A stretch of 64,000 nt of DNA. Source: Brienomyrus brachyistius. Its lineage: Eukaryota > Chordata > Actinopteri > Osteoglossiformes > Mormyridae. The notes under the pieces are model-generated. The model worked only from the letters and a program-made list of their open reading frames with translations. It had not been told where the DNA came from and made no database searches. The DNA lies in NCBI RefSeq assembly GCF_023856365.1, contig NC_064552.1, forward strand, positions 6,749,160 through 6,813,159, read 5' to 3'. A program made the translations under genes and the position numbers. This document shows positions 23,743-35,739 of the stretch, piece after piece; the stretch's first letter is position 1, and every line of letters begins with the position of its first letter.

Positions 23743-24631
23743 TATATTAACTACATACATATTAAATTGTTAACTTTAAAATGATCATATTTAAAAAAAG
23801 TTATCATGGGATCATCCACAAATATTTCAGTGACATGTATAACATTGCATGGATACTTTATCCCAAACTTTTCTGAACTATTGTTGCTGGTTTCGGAAAT
23901 AAAAACAGGAGTTTGAAACATGTCACCTCTGGCATCCCTTACTTACGCTTATTCTCAACCTTAACTTGAATCTGTCCTGAATGAAAAAAAAAATCAAATA
24001 AACTAAGGCATGACCCTTTATGTATTTTTGAAGGGAAAGGAACTGTCAACTGTAAAAGGAATGCAATAGCTCAAGGTAAATCGAAATGCAAATGTTTTAT
24101 TATGATATATTTTTTTAACCTACTTTATTGAAAACTGCTGTAGTAGCCATTGGGTTCTTGTTAAAAAGCAGTGGCTTATTGATGATCAGACTAAGGTCAC
24201 TGCTCTCCACAGGAGTGACAGATGTTCAAATCTAAGATGTATAAAACCTTCTAAAATTCATAGGGTTATGCTTCAGCCCAATCAGCCTCAACAATCCCAT
24301 CACCACAATGTAGACAAGCTGCTGTATGATTGCTTATTTATCTGGTTGGGTCATTGGCAAGTCAAAGGGAGACCCTCTGTTACTTTCTCTGTTTTGGCCA
24401 TCTTGCTACATTGTTTCATCCACTGTCCATGGTAACAGAGTTGTGAAAATCATCTTTCTTTGCAGACAACGCAAGCATTGCTATAATGAGGAAGACTGGC
24501 AGAACTGGTATTCCTTTACTACCAACCAGCTGACAAGAAACATTCCCAGAACTTTAGTCAAAATTATACGAAGGTCTTCTCAAAGTTTGCAGAAAAATTT
24601 CTCGCTGTAATGTTAATAGAATGTTAGGTAA

Positions 24632-24900
24632 TGTCATGACCTGCTCGTTCGATCCTCTTGTGTGCCACGCCCCCTCAATAACCTCGTGCGAATTACTGAT
24701 TGTTACCAGCTGTCTCCTGCTATTTCGACTTGTCCTGTGTATTTAAGTCCATGTTAGAGTCTGTATCCCCAGTTCCGTCATTAATGTGATGTGCCTGGTT
24801 ATGCCCTGTCTGCTCGTGTCTGCAAATTAACGCCGTATTCCTAAAGCTCCGTGTCCTGGATCCTGATTGACCGTTCCTTGGTCTGCCTGCCAGCGTGACA
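24632..24900 (+). mobile_element. Solo LTR with 5-bp target-site duplication (copy 1)
   Basis: It starts TGTCATGACC and ends GCGTGACA, so it has TG...CA ends and a short TGTCA/TGACA terminal inverted repeat. It is flanked by GGTAA at 24627-24631 and GGTAA at 24901-24905, a perfect 5-bp duplication. It shares 'tgtgccacgccccct' with copy 2. No internal retroviral or retrotransposon coding sequence lies beside it, so it is a solo LTR left by recombination. I infer an LTR retrotransposon from the structure; the superfamily is not determined. Orientation is tentative. Confidence 0.8.
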
Positions 24901-25400
24901 GGTAACACTTTCTACGAATGCCATTAGAATCTGTGAACACGTTTATAACACATTATAATGCATTCATAAAGCATTATAAATATAGCTATAGATATTTATA
25001 AAAAGGCAAAGCACATTATAGCCATGTTTATTATGCATTATGAATGCTTTATGAAGCTCATATGTAATGCACTATAGACACCTTTTTAATGCAGTACAAA
25101 ACAACTTAAATAATATACTGACCATAATAATGCATTATGAAAGTATCTATAATGCATTATAGATGAGAGCTAATTAGAATTTTTGAAATATTATAATCAA
25201 CTTTATAATGCCTGATGACTGACAATAGAAGATGTTGTAATGCTTTATTCATTCTTATACTAACTGCTACAATGTATTATGAAGGTATGTATAGTGCATT
25301 TTAGATACAGAAAGCTTCAGAGAGCATTCATAATGTCACATCATGGTAACAAGGCTGTAGGCTGATTCAGGACATAAGTGACAATCCATGCGGATATCCT
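24901..25400. repeat. AT-rich repeat with many ATAATGCATTAT palindromes
   Basis: Variants of 'tataatgcattat' and 'ttatgaatgctttatgaa' recur at about 24950-24975, 25025-25060, 25120-25160 and 25265-25280 on both strands. The segment begins 'ggtaacactttct' right at the edge of solo LTR copy 1. This resembles a palindrome-rich non-autonomous element, family unknown. Confidence 0.5.
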
Positions 25401-25965
25401 TCTACTATATGTTCTGACTATCTTTTAATTTAAAAGTTTTTAAAACACGTGTGTACCGTCATTGTTTTTTTGTGATTAAATATGATATTTCATAATAAAG
25501 TATATAACAAATAAAACTATTGTAATAAAATACACAATTTGGCTATCTGAAAAAAATATATTTTTAATAATTCATAAAAAATTGCATAAATGATTTCTTA
25601 CTATTACAGTTAGCAATAATAATATTGATAACAATAATAATAAAAAATTTAACATTCATTGTAATACTGTCAACTTTTTATTTTATATAGTAATGGAAAT
25701 ATGGTCTTTCTTTACCAGTGTGGTATTCCATAGTCTATAAATGTGCAGAGTGTTAGAAACTGATTCTGGCTATTTACACGGTGCAGGCATGGTTCTGTTT
25801 GTGCTTCCATTTTATTCTGCTGAGCAGAGAGAGATAATCAGAGGCACTTTAGACTGGCAGGTGAACATAACAGTTTCTGGGCAGAGAGAGGAGGAGGTCT
25901 TATCACCATACATCAGAATGCAGTCACAAGGTCAGCGGAGCTTATGACAAGACAATATGATAAAT

Positions 25966-26142
25966 CAGTGTTTCCCAATCCGGTCCTCAGGGACCCACAG
26001 CCAGTCCCTGTTTTTGCTCCCTCCGAGCTCCCTGCCAGAGAGTCCACATTTTTTGCTCCCTCCCAGCCGCCTACCAGGAGCTGGGCGGGAGCAAAAATGT
26101 GGATTGGCTGTGGGTCCCCGAGGACCGGATTGGGAAACACTA
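25966..26142. mobile_element. Palindromic MITE with CAGTG/TAGTG ends (hAT-like)
   Basis: The left end 'cagtgtttcccaatccggtc' is mirrored by the right end 'gaccggattgggaaacacta'. Internal arms also pair: 'cacattttttgctccctccc' with 'gggagcaaaaatgtg', and 'ggacccacagcc' with 'ggctgtgggtcc'. The termini resemble hAT-type elements. I do not see a convincing 8-bp target duplication (tgataaat versus cccgaaac). It has no coding capacity. Confidence 0.75.
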
Positions 26143-26259
26143 CCCGAAACACTTGAGTACCTCTTAACAGCTGTGTCTGGCTAAAAAGGTGCATGCAGAA
26201 AACAATGTAAACGTACAGTAGTCCTAAAATACGTTGAATATATATTTTCATATATATAT

Positions 26260-26547
26260 TGTCATGCCCGGCTTGTCCGCTCCTCGTGTGTGCCACGCCC
26301 CCTGCCTTCCCACGTGTATTTCCTTGATTGTACCCTGCTGTATCTGCTTACTTTGATTAGTCTTGTCTGGTTTTAAGTCCTGGTCTTACCTGTTAGCATG
26401 GTCTGTCATTGATGTTAGTCGGCGTGCCATGTTCCCAAGTCCTCGTCCTTCCAATAAATCCCCGTTTTGCCCTAAGTCTGCCTGCTTGCTTGCCTCTCCG
26501 CTCATCACCTTACCCGTGCGCCTCTACCGCCGACGTATATCGTGACA
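26260..26547 (+). mobile_element. Solo LTR with 5-bp target-site duplication (copy 2)
   Basis: It starts TGTCATGCCC and ends ATCGTGACA, and is flanked by TATAT on both sides (26255-26259 and 26548-26552). The flank is low-complexity, so this duplication is weaker evidence than at copy 1. It shares 'tgtgccacgccccct', the 'tttaagtcc' block and the ends with the LTR at 24632-24900. 'ccaataaatccccgt' near 26450 contains AATAAA, a plausible LTR poly(A) signal. That supports + orientation. Confidence 0.8.
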
Positions 26548-29500
26548 TATATAGCTTTTGCTTAATTAATATTCTTTGCAAAAAAAACACCTCAAATGGC
26601 CTTGGTCCCAGGAAAAAAAAAACGCTTTTAAAAATTTTAATAGCAACATAAAAGAAACAGGATCACAAAAATGCTCATTACACAAATGAATATTTGATCA
26701 CCTGAATTGTTCTTCATCTATCCAATTTTGACTTATATGATGCATATCACCAGGGAGAGTTAATTTTTATCTGCACTTTTCAATTGTACAGGCATAGCAC
26801 AATTATCTATTTCATTGTCTCATTTCCTGTCTAATTATCTGCCTTTTGGGAAGGGAGTCACATGTCACTGTGACAATACAAACATTTAATGCAAATGATT
26901 TATAAATAATGTATTCTGCAATAATGAAGTTGGAGGATCGACTGGTGAGGCTTGGCTCATTTCACGTTTTGACCTCTCCGTTCTTTCATTGCTCAATAAT
27001 CAATCCGCAGTGTGTGACTCCTAAAGACATATGAAGAGTGTTGGGCAGCAGCTCAAACACTGCTTCGGTGTTCTGACCTGAAATTTATTCCCAGCTGAAC
27101 CAGTTTTTAGCCACTACTCCCTAACTGTAGGAATGAAACCAGGACTCCTTCCAAAAAACTGTTGTCTTAATGAGCCAACCCGGGAATGGTGATCTACTCT
27201 CAATGAGTTTCCAAAAGGTTACCCCAACCCAATTAATTCCTGCAGTTAAAAAGGTCACCACACTTTGTAAAAGCTGGGGGGAAACAGAAGGAATGCCTTG
27301 CCTGCTCATTACTTAAGCATCATAACGTGTCATTATGTTGTAGTGGACGATGCTTATGCGATATTTTGGCAGCTGTAAAAACACAATTTCTCCTAATATG
27401 AAAGTACAGCACAACCAGGTTCCTTCAGCTGTGTGACACCTATACATCCTTCATTAGAAAGCACTCCTTAAATGTGTTAAGTCATTTTGTTGATCTTCTA
27501 AAGTCTTCAGCGTGCTTTTGGGCCTGTGATTGCCTTTTATAGGACATCAGACATCCTGTATCTTAGACGAAACTTTACTTCTGAGAGAAATTGATTAAAT
27601 TCTAATTTGGCTGAATAGTGTGCATACTACTCTATTTTATAATAGATTTTTTTTAATTAACTGTTACAATTTCGTACACTCTAGACGCTAGGTAGCAGAT
27701 GGTTACGTTCCAAAAGAGACCTTTCAACACGAAGTTAGTCAAAAATATCAGGAGAGACGTAGCCCATATAACCCTGAGAAAATCCTTGCCTGGAATTTTT
27801 TCCAGTAAAATACAACTGCAGTCTTCAGCATAGACTATGCCACATCTACTTTCAGAATCAAATTTGACTGTATTAACTGCTACTCATATACAGAATCGCA
27901 GTTTGTGGTATAGAGTTTTATTTCTGTGGAGAAATAAAGCTTTATAGTTTCGGCAATGAACTGACATTAAGAACTGAGTTCCTTTGCTAACTGCTACCTC
28001 AGCACTTCCTAGGAAAGTGTCAGATTCCGGTGGGCTCCTGGCTGCCTGCAGTGAGAGATGTGTCATTCCCACAATTGATAATCGTTCTGTAGCTATTACA
28101 TATAGCATGCCATTAAATTGCCAGTAATGAAAACTGTTGTGTATATTCACATCTGCAAAGACAAGCCTAAATTATTCCCAACTGGAACGTAATTGTAATG
28201 CCTACATTATTGTCCAGTGAATACAGTCTGGCTATGAAATATCAAGCATGAATTCAAGCAGCAGAATGAAGTGGTTTGTCCTTAAATAACACTAAAAGGA
28301 AAGCATATCAAATTTTGCTGTGTTTTAATGTTCCTTAGCAAATCAGCAGAAACCAATGTGGTGAGAGAATAGTGAAAGAATAACTGCTTTAATTGCATTA
28401 AGTGACCGGCATGTATGTGCCATTATCTTGCATCAAATGCATTATTAATAAATGTTCATGTTTTAAAATGCATTGAATTAATGTCTTTTGTGTGATTCCC
28501 ATTCCTATTAAAAGTCACATTATTCATTTATGATTATCAATCAATTGCTTTTATATATTTTATATGCTGACATAGTGACATGGTGGCCTGGATGGATGGA
28601 TGGATAGATTGGTGAATTATTATTGAACAAATGTCTTCTGGAGAGATATCTTTCTGTAAGGAAGGACATTGGCCAACGTCTAGCAGTTAAGCCCATGACC
28701 AATTTTAAATTACAATGGGGCATCCTTCCCTTAAAATACTTATATGCTTATAAAGTAAGTTTACCTGTTTAAAGCAATACAGCCTTTCTTCCATAAAATA
28801 TCCATTTTATCCCAAAGAAAAATAGACAGCCTCCCTATCACTTACCTGGCACTTTGCCCTGGAGAAAGCATCTTAATAAGGACACAAACTTTACTGAGGT
28901 TATTTTAAACTTCAAAACTTTTAATGCCGGCTGTTTCCTTTTTATCTTTCAGGACCAAAAGAATTAAAAAAAAAAAAAATGGAAAAAAGAAAAACAAAAT
29001 CTGACTCTAAGGCTTTCTCTGGGGGTGATGAACAGGATCGTGTGACGTGGCGTGGGAGAAAGGAATGGGAATTTTATCTAGCTACAACAAAAAGCCAAAG
29101 GTGGCTATCTGGGTGTCAGCATGAGAGAAACATCCGGAAACATGGCAACGTAAGGTGGGGATTGGGAAGGGCTGCATTGGATCGCAGACGCAAGCATTGG
29201 AGGATGGAGACGTTCGGATAGAGAGAAAAAGCAGAGCTCAATCCTACATTAGGGGTTGTCAGGGATAATGGGAAGTGAAAGAAAGTCATCAGTGATCTTC
29301 ACCCCGCCCTGAGCTGTCCAGCAGTCCTCGTCTTGTAACACCCCTCGGTGCCCAAGGCAAGCTTCATCGCCAGCACCCTGCCCGCCCCACTGGCAAACCA
29401 ATTTCACTTTGTCTCGGATGGAGCTCTACAAGCTCCATGCTAAGTTTGCCAACTTGGCACCCCTCTGAAGACATACCCTAGGCGGGTACGTCTGTCACCT

Positions 29501-29590
29501 CATGACTAATACGAAAAGGCTAAATTTGGACAACACGGCCTTCGCATCGTACAGTTCATTTCTAAGACAGTGCTCTGGCCCCTAAATATA
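26548..29590. other. Intergenic stretch without recognised genes or repeats
   Basis: AT-rich sequence with only short chance open frames and a brief (GGAT)n tract at 28590-28605. One frame at 28979-29221 is rich in Lys and Arg but lacks any recognisable domain. A GC-richer patch is at 29290-29420. Confidence 0.6.
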
Positions 29591-29925
29591 GGCAACCTTC
29601 CCAAGTTACGAACCAGATCTGTTACCCAAGTCTGTCTTTAAGTTAAATTTCTAGGTAAGTCAGAAAGTAATAATACGATGCATGATAATACATGATAATA
29701 CATGATAAATCATGATGCATGATAATACAGTACATACAGTATGGTACTGTACTGTACCTTGAGTAAACATACTGCTGAAGCCATGCGATGTTTTCATGAG
29801 CATCACAAAGTACTGCATACTTTCGTTATTCCGAACCAATGTATTTAACCCAAATTTTTTTATGACAGTCCATTAGTAAGTACGAGTTCTCTGTAAGTTG
29901 GACGTTCTTAAGCTATGGCCTGCCC
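29591..29925. repeat. Dispersed foldback-type repeat, second copy
   Basis: The left part (29591-29676) matches 534-610. The right part (about 29866-29925) contains 'taagtacgagttctctgtaa' and 'gttggacgttcttaag', which loosely mirrors the left 'ccaagttacgaacc' and 'aggtaagtcagaaag'. Between them is a short 'catgataata' tandem at 29680-29728. Confidence 0.5.
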
Positions 29926-31034
29926 GTTCTAAGCATCGAAATACAGGAAATTGGCACTTTGACTCGGTTTAACAGAAATGGTAAGACTGTCTTCCGTTGT
30001 TTGCGCTTCACGTATGATTTTGAGAAGGGTTGATGCTTCTGCACTCATCCCCGTAATGAAAATGCTCCTTTCCCCAGGAATTATCTCCTGATTATGTAAG
30101 GCCGCTTTCACTTAAAAAGGGTGAAACAAAGTTAAAATCTTCCTTTGTTGCTATGTGGGAATCATTAGCAGTAATGACACACAGCGGATCCCTGGGGAAT
30201 TTCGACGGTTAACAGGAGGTTTAAAAAAAAAAAAACGCAATAATTTCAATGTACTTTGAAGCAAAGATACAGGAGTGAAAAAATACATGAAAACAGCATG
30301 AAAGAAAGTATGACTTTTAACTTTGAATTAAATTGGACTGTAATAAAATTTTCACTTACACGTATGAGCAAGAGATATGGACAGGCTTACAACAACGCAA
30401 CATCATGACATTAAAGCACATCGGAAAACGTGGCTCTTGTCCAGTTGTAGGCATTTCTTTATGGTCCTGTTGTTCGTCAGCTGTTCCATTTGTATTGATT
30501 CAAATAATATCTCTGTCCTCTCAGGGAGTGTGTACATTCGATAAAACCATTTGTGAATTACCTCTTAACAATCTTCACAGATTACAATTAAGTGAAAAAA
30601 GAAAAATAGAAAGTAAATGTTTGGCATACAGTAATTAAATCAATACTCAATGACACAATGCTTTCTTATTGACAATAAGAAATATTATATAACAAGATTA
30701 ATTGTAAAAAACGTGCGCATTGACACTGGCCTAATTATAGTGAAATATGAAATGGAAACCAGATAAGACAAATGATACAATGATAGTTATGATATTATGT
30801 AATGATATTTATAATTGTTTTGATAAACACATTATACATTGTTAGGATGTTATTGTCTGACCATAAACATGAAGGTACTGTACTGTAAATAGTACTGTAA
30901 ATAGTTATAATTGCATGACAGCATAGAACCTTCTACTGGAGGAAATATTACTCACTTCCAACGACTTTTCTTAGTAAGGTCATAAGAAAGACAGTGTTGG
31001 ACTGTGCCAACCCCCACCCCGTAACAAAAATAAA

Positions 31035-31165
31035 TAAATAAGCACGCAAAGATCACCATCACCCTTCCCCCCCAAAAAAAGCACCCAAAGGCCAAAGATT
31101 ACCATCACCTCCCCAAAAAAATAAGCACCTAAAGACCAAAGATTATCACCCCCCCCCAACCCCCC
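31035..31165. repeat. Imperfect tandem repeat, three ~45-bp units
   Basis: Units begin 'gcacgcaaagatcaccatca', 'gcacccaaaggccaaagatt' and 'gcacctaaagaccaaagatt', each followed by a C-rich then A-rich run. The Gly/Leu-rich minus frame is a by-product. Confidence 0.75.
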
Positions 31166-32171
31166 AGGTGACAAGTTTTACCATCGCCACCCCCATAGCT
31201 CTCTGCCTGTGCCTGTGAAAATGTTGGACCCAGTCATCAGATTTGTCCTGGTAATGACACTGGGGAAGCCAGACGCCTATCCTATGCAGCTATGGCTGTA
31301 ACTTTGGAGGGGGTTGAGTTCTCCGCCCATTTAGGAGGAGATCTGATCATCGGGGGTGGGAATTTTATTAGCTGATTTTGATTATTAGGGGGGTTAGAAC
31401 CCCCCATCCCCTGTGTAATTTATGCTCATGCTTGCAGCATCGCACTGTAGGGTGGGGGCACATCCTGAACAGAGAGGTTGTGCAGTCAGGAAACAGTATT
31501 GTCACTAAACTGCTTTAAAAAAAAATCTGAAACCTCAGAGTTCAGAAAAAACACTTCATACCACTGCGACACATACTATGCAAAATAATTTGTCTTATAT
31601 AATCAGACCAGGAGTTTTAATTCTGTAATTGAACAGGCAATGGTGCTTTTATTTCTCTTAGAATCCTCCTACTAATATCTGCCTCCCACAAAGCAAAGTT
31701 AAGTGCCGTCTTTTAACATAAAGAGGGCAGAGTAATATTTGGACTTAATCTGAAATGGGGGTTCATCATTTATTATTCACACATTTCATAGATTTGGCAT
31801 GCTGTGCTGAAAGTGTTTATGTGCGTCTGTGAGATGTCAATGCCTGTTTATTTATTTTGATTTTATACTTTTAAATAATGGCATTCAGCACAATCTCCAT
31901 GCTGCTGATCGAATGTCTTTCTTTAAGAGCTGCTTACGGCAAGTGAATAATTATGCATTTTCGCTTCAGGCATGCCTTAATTATCTCCTTTGTCCAAATT
32001 AGATACATGCTGTTTATTTTTATTGATTATCTGGCTCCTGCTTGTTGCAGAAATGATTCCCGGAAATTCCCAGAACACTTCCATAATAATAGAATACTTC
32101 TTCTTGATAAAACAAATTGATTGATTTTATTGCCCAAATAAAACAAATATTCATACATTATAATAATAAAT

Positions 32172-32174
<3 letters not shown>

Positions 32175-32203
<29 letters not shown>
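32175..32203. repeat. (AC)n microsatellite
   Basis: About 14 AC units. Confidence 0.95.
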
Positions 32204-32205
<2 letters not shown>

Positions 32206-34159
32206 ACTGTATTGATTATAATTCTGTATCTGATATGGTATTTTAGAGCATAAATCCAATATAAAGAGAGAAGACACAGACTATTTACCAGGGTAGTAAG
32301 TGTGTATATGCTCATATTAGTACAAAAAAATAACAAGAGTTTCATCTATTCTGCATAAAGTTACTGATAACAATTACCAAAACTCTCTTTGTTAAATTTC
32401 ACCAGGATCTCACTCTACTAATTAAGCTTATTAGTTAAATAATGTGTTGTGAGGTATTGAGTAGACAAACATGCCACATATGTACTTTTAGTCAAGTCAA
32501 CAAACACATGGGTGTATTGGATGATTACTGCAGGTCCAGGGAAGCCTTGAGAAAAGGTTTTGAAGTGGCTAATCTAACACATTTTAACAGTCATACATGG
32601 AAATGATGGTCATTTAAACGTGATTTTTATCGATTGCCTAAAACGGTTGCATTACACTGTGCTCCTCTTTTGTCTGCATAATTATAAACAAGCATGATAT
32701 CTTTTCATGCATGTGCTTATGCTAATTGCTGATCCATATACGGTATTTGGAATAAAATTAACTTCATTTTCACATTCTTAGTCATCCTTGGTAATGCAGA
32801 AGGACTGGAAAAATGGACTGGTGTGGTGTCTCATCTTATTCTACTAACAGAATGAATAGTTCAAGCTGCAGTTACGTGGTTTGTATAGCTGGTGTGTCTT
32901 AAATTCATTAATCAGTAGAACTTGCTTTGTATGTGCTGGAAATTATAAAATAAAAATTTACCCAAAGATAAAGTATGAAAAACAGAGAATATAAATTTAC
33001 ACACCACCCTGCCTGTCACTCAGTGTTTTTGGTGATGACACATTAATTCTAGCAAGATGATATATCTGATCGTGTTACAGTTTTGAGAATACCATTGCAG
33101 GAAAGGCTTGTGTAGAGAAACCAAGTAGAAATGAACTCAGCAGGTTTCTGTAAACCTATTGCATAAGCCTTTGAAAAAAGGTAAAAAAAAAAAACCTGTT
33201 TGGCTTTAATTGATGCTCTAATGGGTTTGTTGTTCATAGTTCTTCATCACTTTTTAGTGATATTTCTAAAAAAGAAAGAGAATTGAAGCAAAGGAACCAG
33301 CCAGTTAGACTGAAATATGGTGTTTCTGTGAGACGGTACTTTAATTTGCTGCGGGCAATGCCGCAGATCTGCACAGCCTAGTCTTAACTCTGCTTCCTTT
33401 CTTTAATATGATGTAATATTATTTTTAGCCCCCTCCCCTTGCCCTGGGTTTAACGTCGAGATTCTTAATTTTTTTTTTCTTTGCAGAGCAGCCAAACTCT
33501 TCACCTTTGCTCACAGGCCAGACATTATCGTTAATAACATGCTCAATAAGGTGACTAGAGGCGAACACTGAGCACAAGCGATCTTCCCCAATCCCTGTCC
33601 TATTAAAAATTTCCTGAACACTGCAGAAATACTTTTTTTTTATGTAAGAAAAAGTCAAAACAGTGCATTAGTGATGCTTGAGATAAGATATACCAAGCAA
33701 GGTGTCTTGCTGAATTCGGCAACCTTCCCAGTTTGACAAGAAGCTACCTTTAGAAGACCAGGAGGTGAGAAGATAGATATCTTTATCTAAGGATAAAGAT
33801 GCAAGGCTGTCACTGACAAGGAAAAATGTTAAGGGGACAAGAATTTACGTAATCTTGGATGGAATCCAATACCTCTCTCTACTGTCTATACTTAGGATTC
33901 ATACGATAATCAATAAAGCTGCTGCTCTGCATGTCGCAGCCTCTCTACCTCATGTGGATTTGTGATATAATTTAACGCCGCCTTCCTAAAGGTATTACTC
34001 TGAGTTCCCTGCCAGGCAATTGCTTTGGCACCACAGCTGTCTTAGACGTGGGAAACAACCGTGCTTGTTAACACAGCACAAAATTAGAATATGCACAATA
34101 TAGAATGAAGGGGGGCAGAAAGAAAAAAGAAAGCGGTAGATTTTTAACATACGGTGGGT

Positions 34160-34460
34160 ATTTTTTCTATCCATGTTGCAGCTGGTTACCCTGAGCCGGG
34201 TTGCCTGGAAACTATCACAGATATCATAGAGTACAAGATATAGGGTGAGCCCTGGACAGAGTGCCAGTGCATTGCAGGACACTCACACGCTACAGGCATT
34301 TCAGAGATTCTAATTACCCTGACTGTATTCTCGGACTGCAGTAGGAAGCCAGAGTACCCAGAGTGCCCACACTGAACATGGGAACAACATGCAGCTCCAC
34401 TGGAGACAGGATCCGAAGATCCAAATCTGGAGTTTTGAAGCTAAAGTGCTACTTGCTGAG
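34160..34460 (-). mobile_element. Diverged SINE copy
   Basis: Collinear blocks of the SINE family are present: 'gtgccagtgcattgcaggac', 'actcacacgctacaggca', 'ctaattaccctgactgtatt', 'ggaagccagagtacccagag', 'gggaacaacatgcagctcca' and 'aagtgctacttgctgagca'. Same orientation as the other copies, older by divergence. Confidence 0.72.
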
Positions 34461-35459
34461 CACTTTTCGAAAACCGTGAGCCGTGTAAACTATATGTGTG
34501 CGGACACACTGCAATTTAACTGCACACTTTCCTCATTGTTCTGATGAAAAATATGGTTTTATAGTTATATTATTTATGAATCGTAATTGGTATTGTGGGG
34601 AGAATAGTGGCCAAATATCAATATGATGGATTTTAGGGTCAAATGAAAACTGGTAATTGTCACTTTGCAAAATAGGTTTGCAAAAAATGTGGTTGCTGTG
34701 ATTAATTACTCCGTATAATTCCCTCCCTAAGCCCCAAACTCACGCCACTGATTACATATAAATTGCACACAACAATATAAAAGTGATAATGTATTCTTAT
34801 CATGTTTAAAAGATGACATTGTTCAGATGATTCAACAGGACATGTGCTGTAATTGAATCTGGCAATTGATATGATGCCTTTCTGATGCTTTGATGAAGTT
34901 GAATGAGATTCTAATTATTTTCCATTCTGCTATCTGCATTTGAAAAAGTCATTGTCTACATGACAAGCTGGAAAGTGTTCAGGGCAGACGTAAAGCATTT
35001 CATGGACCCTCCTGAGGATTCCCAAGAGAATAACCCCAAGCTGTTTTCATGAATGCAGGTCCTATAGATTCCCAGTAGGTGTGTGAAACCACATATGGGG
35101 CTGTAATTAATGTATGCAGGACGTACAGGTAAAATAATGCGTGTCCTCTTTGAGAAGAAAAGTGTATTACCTACGATGGAGGTCGGCATGCGCTCTCATC
35201 CAGAGGATAACAAAGGAAATGCTCTTCCTTGTTCTTCTACTAAGAGTTAAAGTATGTATAATAACTGAAAATAGACCCTAGAAAAAAGCACAGAAAACGC
35301 TCTTACCAGGCTAATATGATGCATATTGTAGATAGAAGACTACACAGTTTTTATTATCATTGGAATGTTGTTGAGTTGCTGGAACAAAACCATTGTGCCC
35401 AATGGCATTTGCAATGTGTACAAAAATTGAAATATGCAACAAAGCTGCATCCTTCTTCT

Positions 35460-35735
35460 AATCGTTTATTCTGAAGAGGTTCTTGGAAACTTTTCCAGGC
35501 AGCAGACAGCACAAAGCTGGGGTACAATCTGAGCGGGACGGCGGTCCATCACTGGCCACACAGATCGCATGCTATGGGCAACTTGAAGACACTGATTCAT
35601 CAGACCATATGTCTCGGGATTGCAGGAGAAACCCAGTACCCAGTACCCTGAGTACTTAGACTAACTCCATGTAATACAGGGAGATCAAGCATTCTGCATA
35701 CATACCTGAGAGCAGACCACCTTACCACCCTGTTT
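35460..35735 (-). mobile_element. Diverged SINE copy
   Basis: Blocks include 'gcggtccatcactggccaca', 'gctatgggcaacttgaagac', 'atgtctcgggattgcaggag', 'aaacccagtacccagtaccc' and 'ccaccttaccaccctg', in SINE order. Same orientation as the other copies. Confidence 0.65.
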
Positions 35736-35739
35736 AGAG

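Noticed and set aside
28979..29221. 80-codon Lys/Arg-rich open frame
   Set aside because: It starts after a poly-A run, and composition explains the charge. No splice or promoter support.
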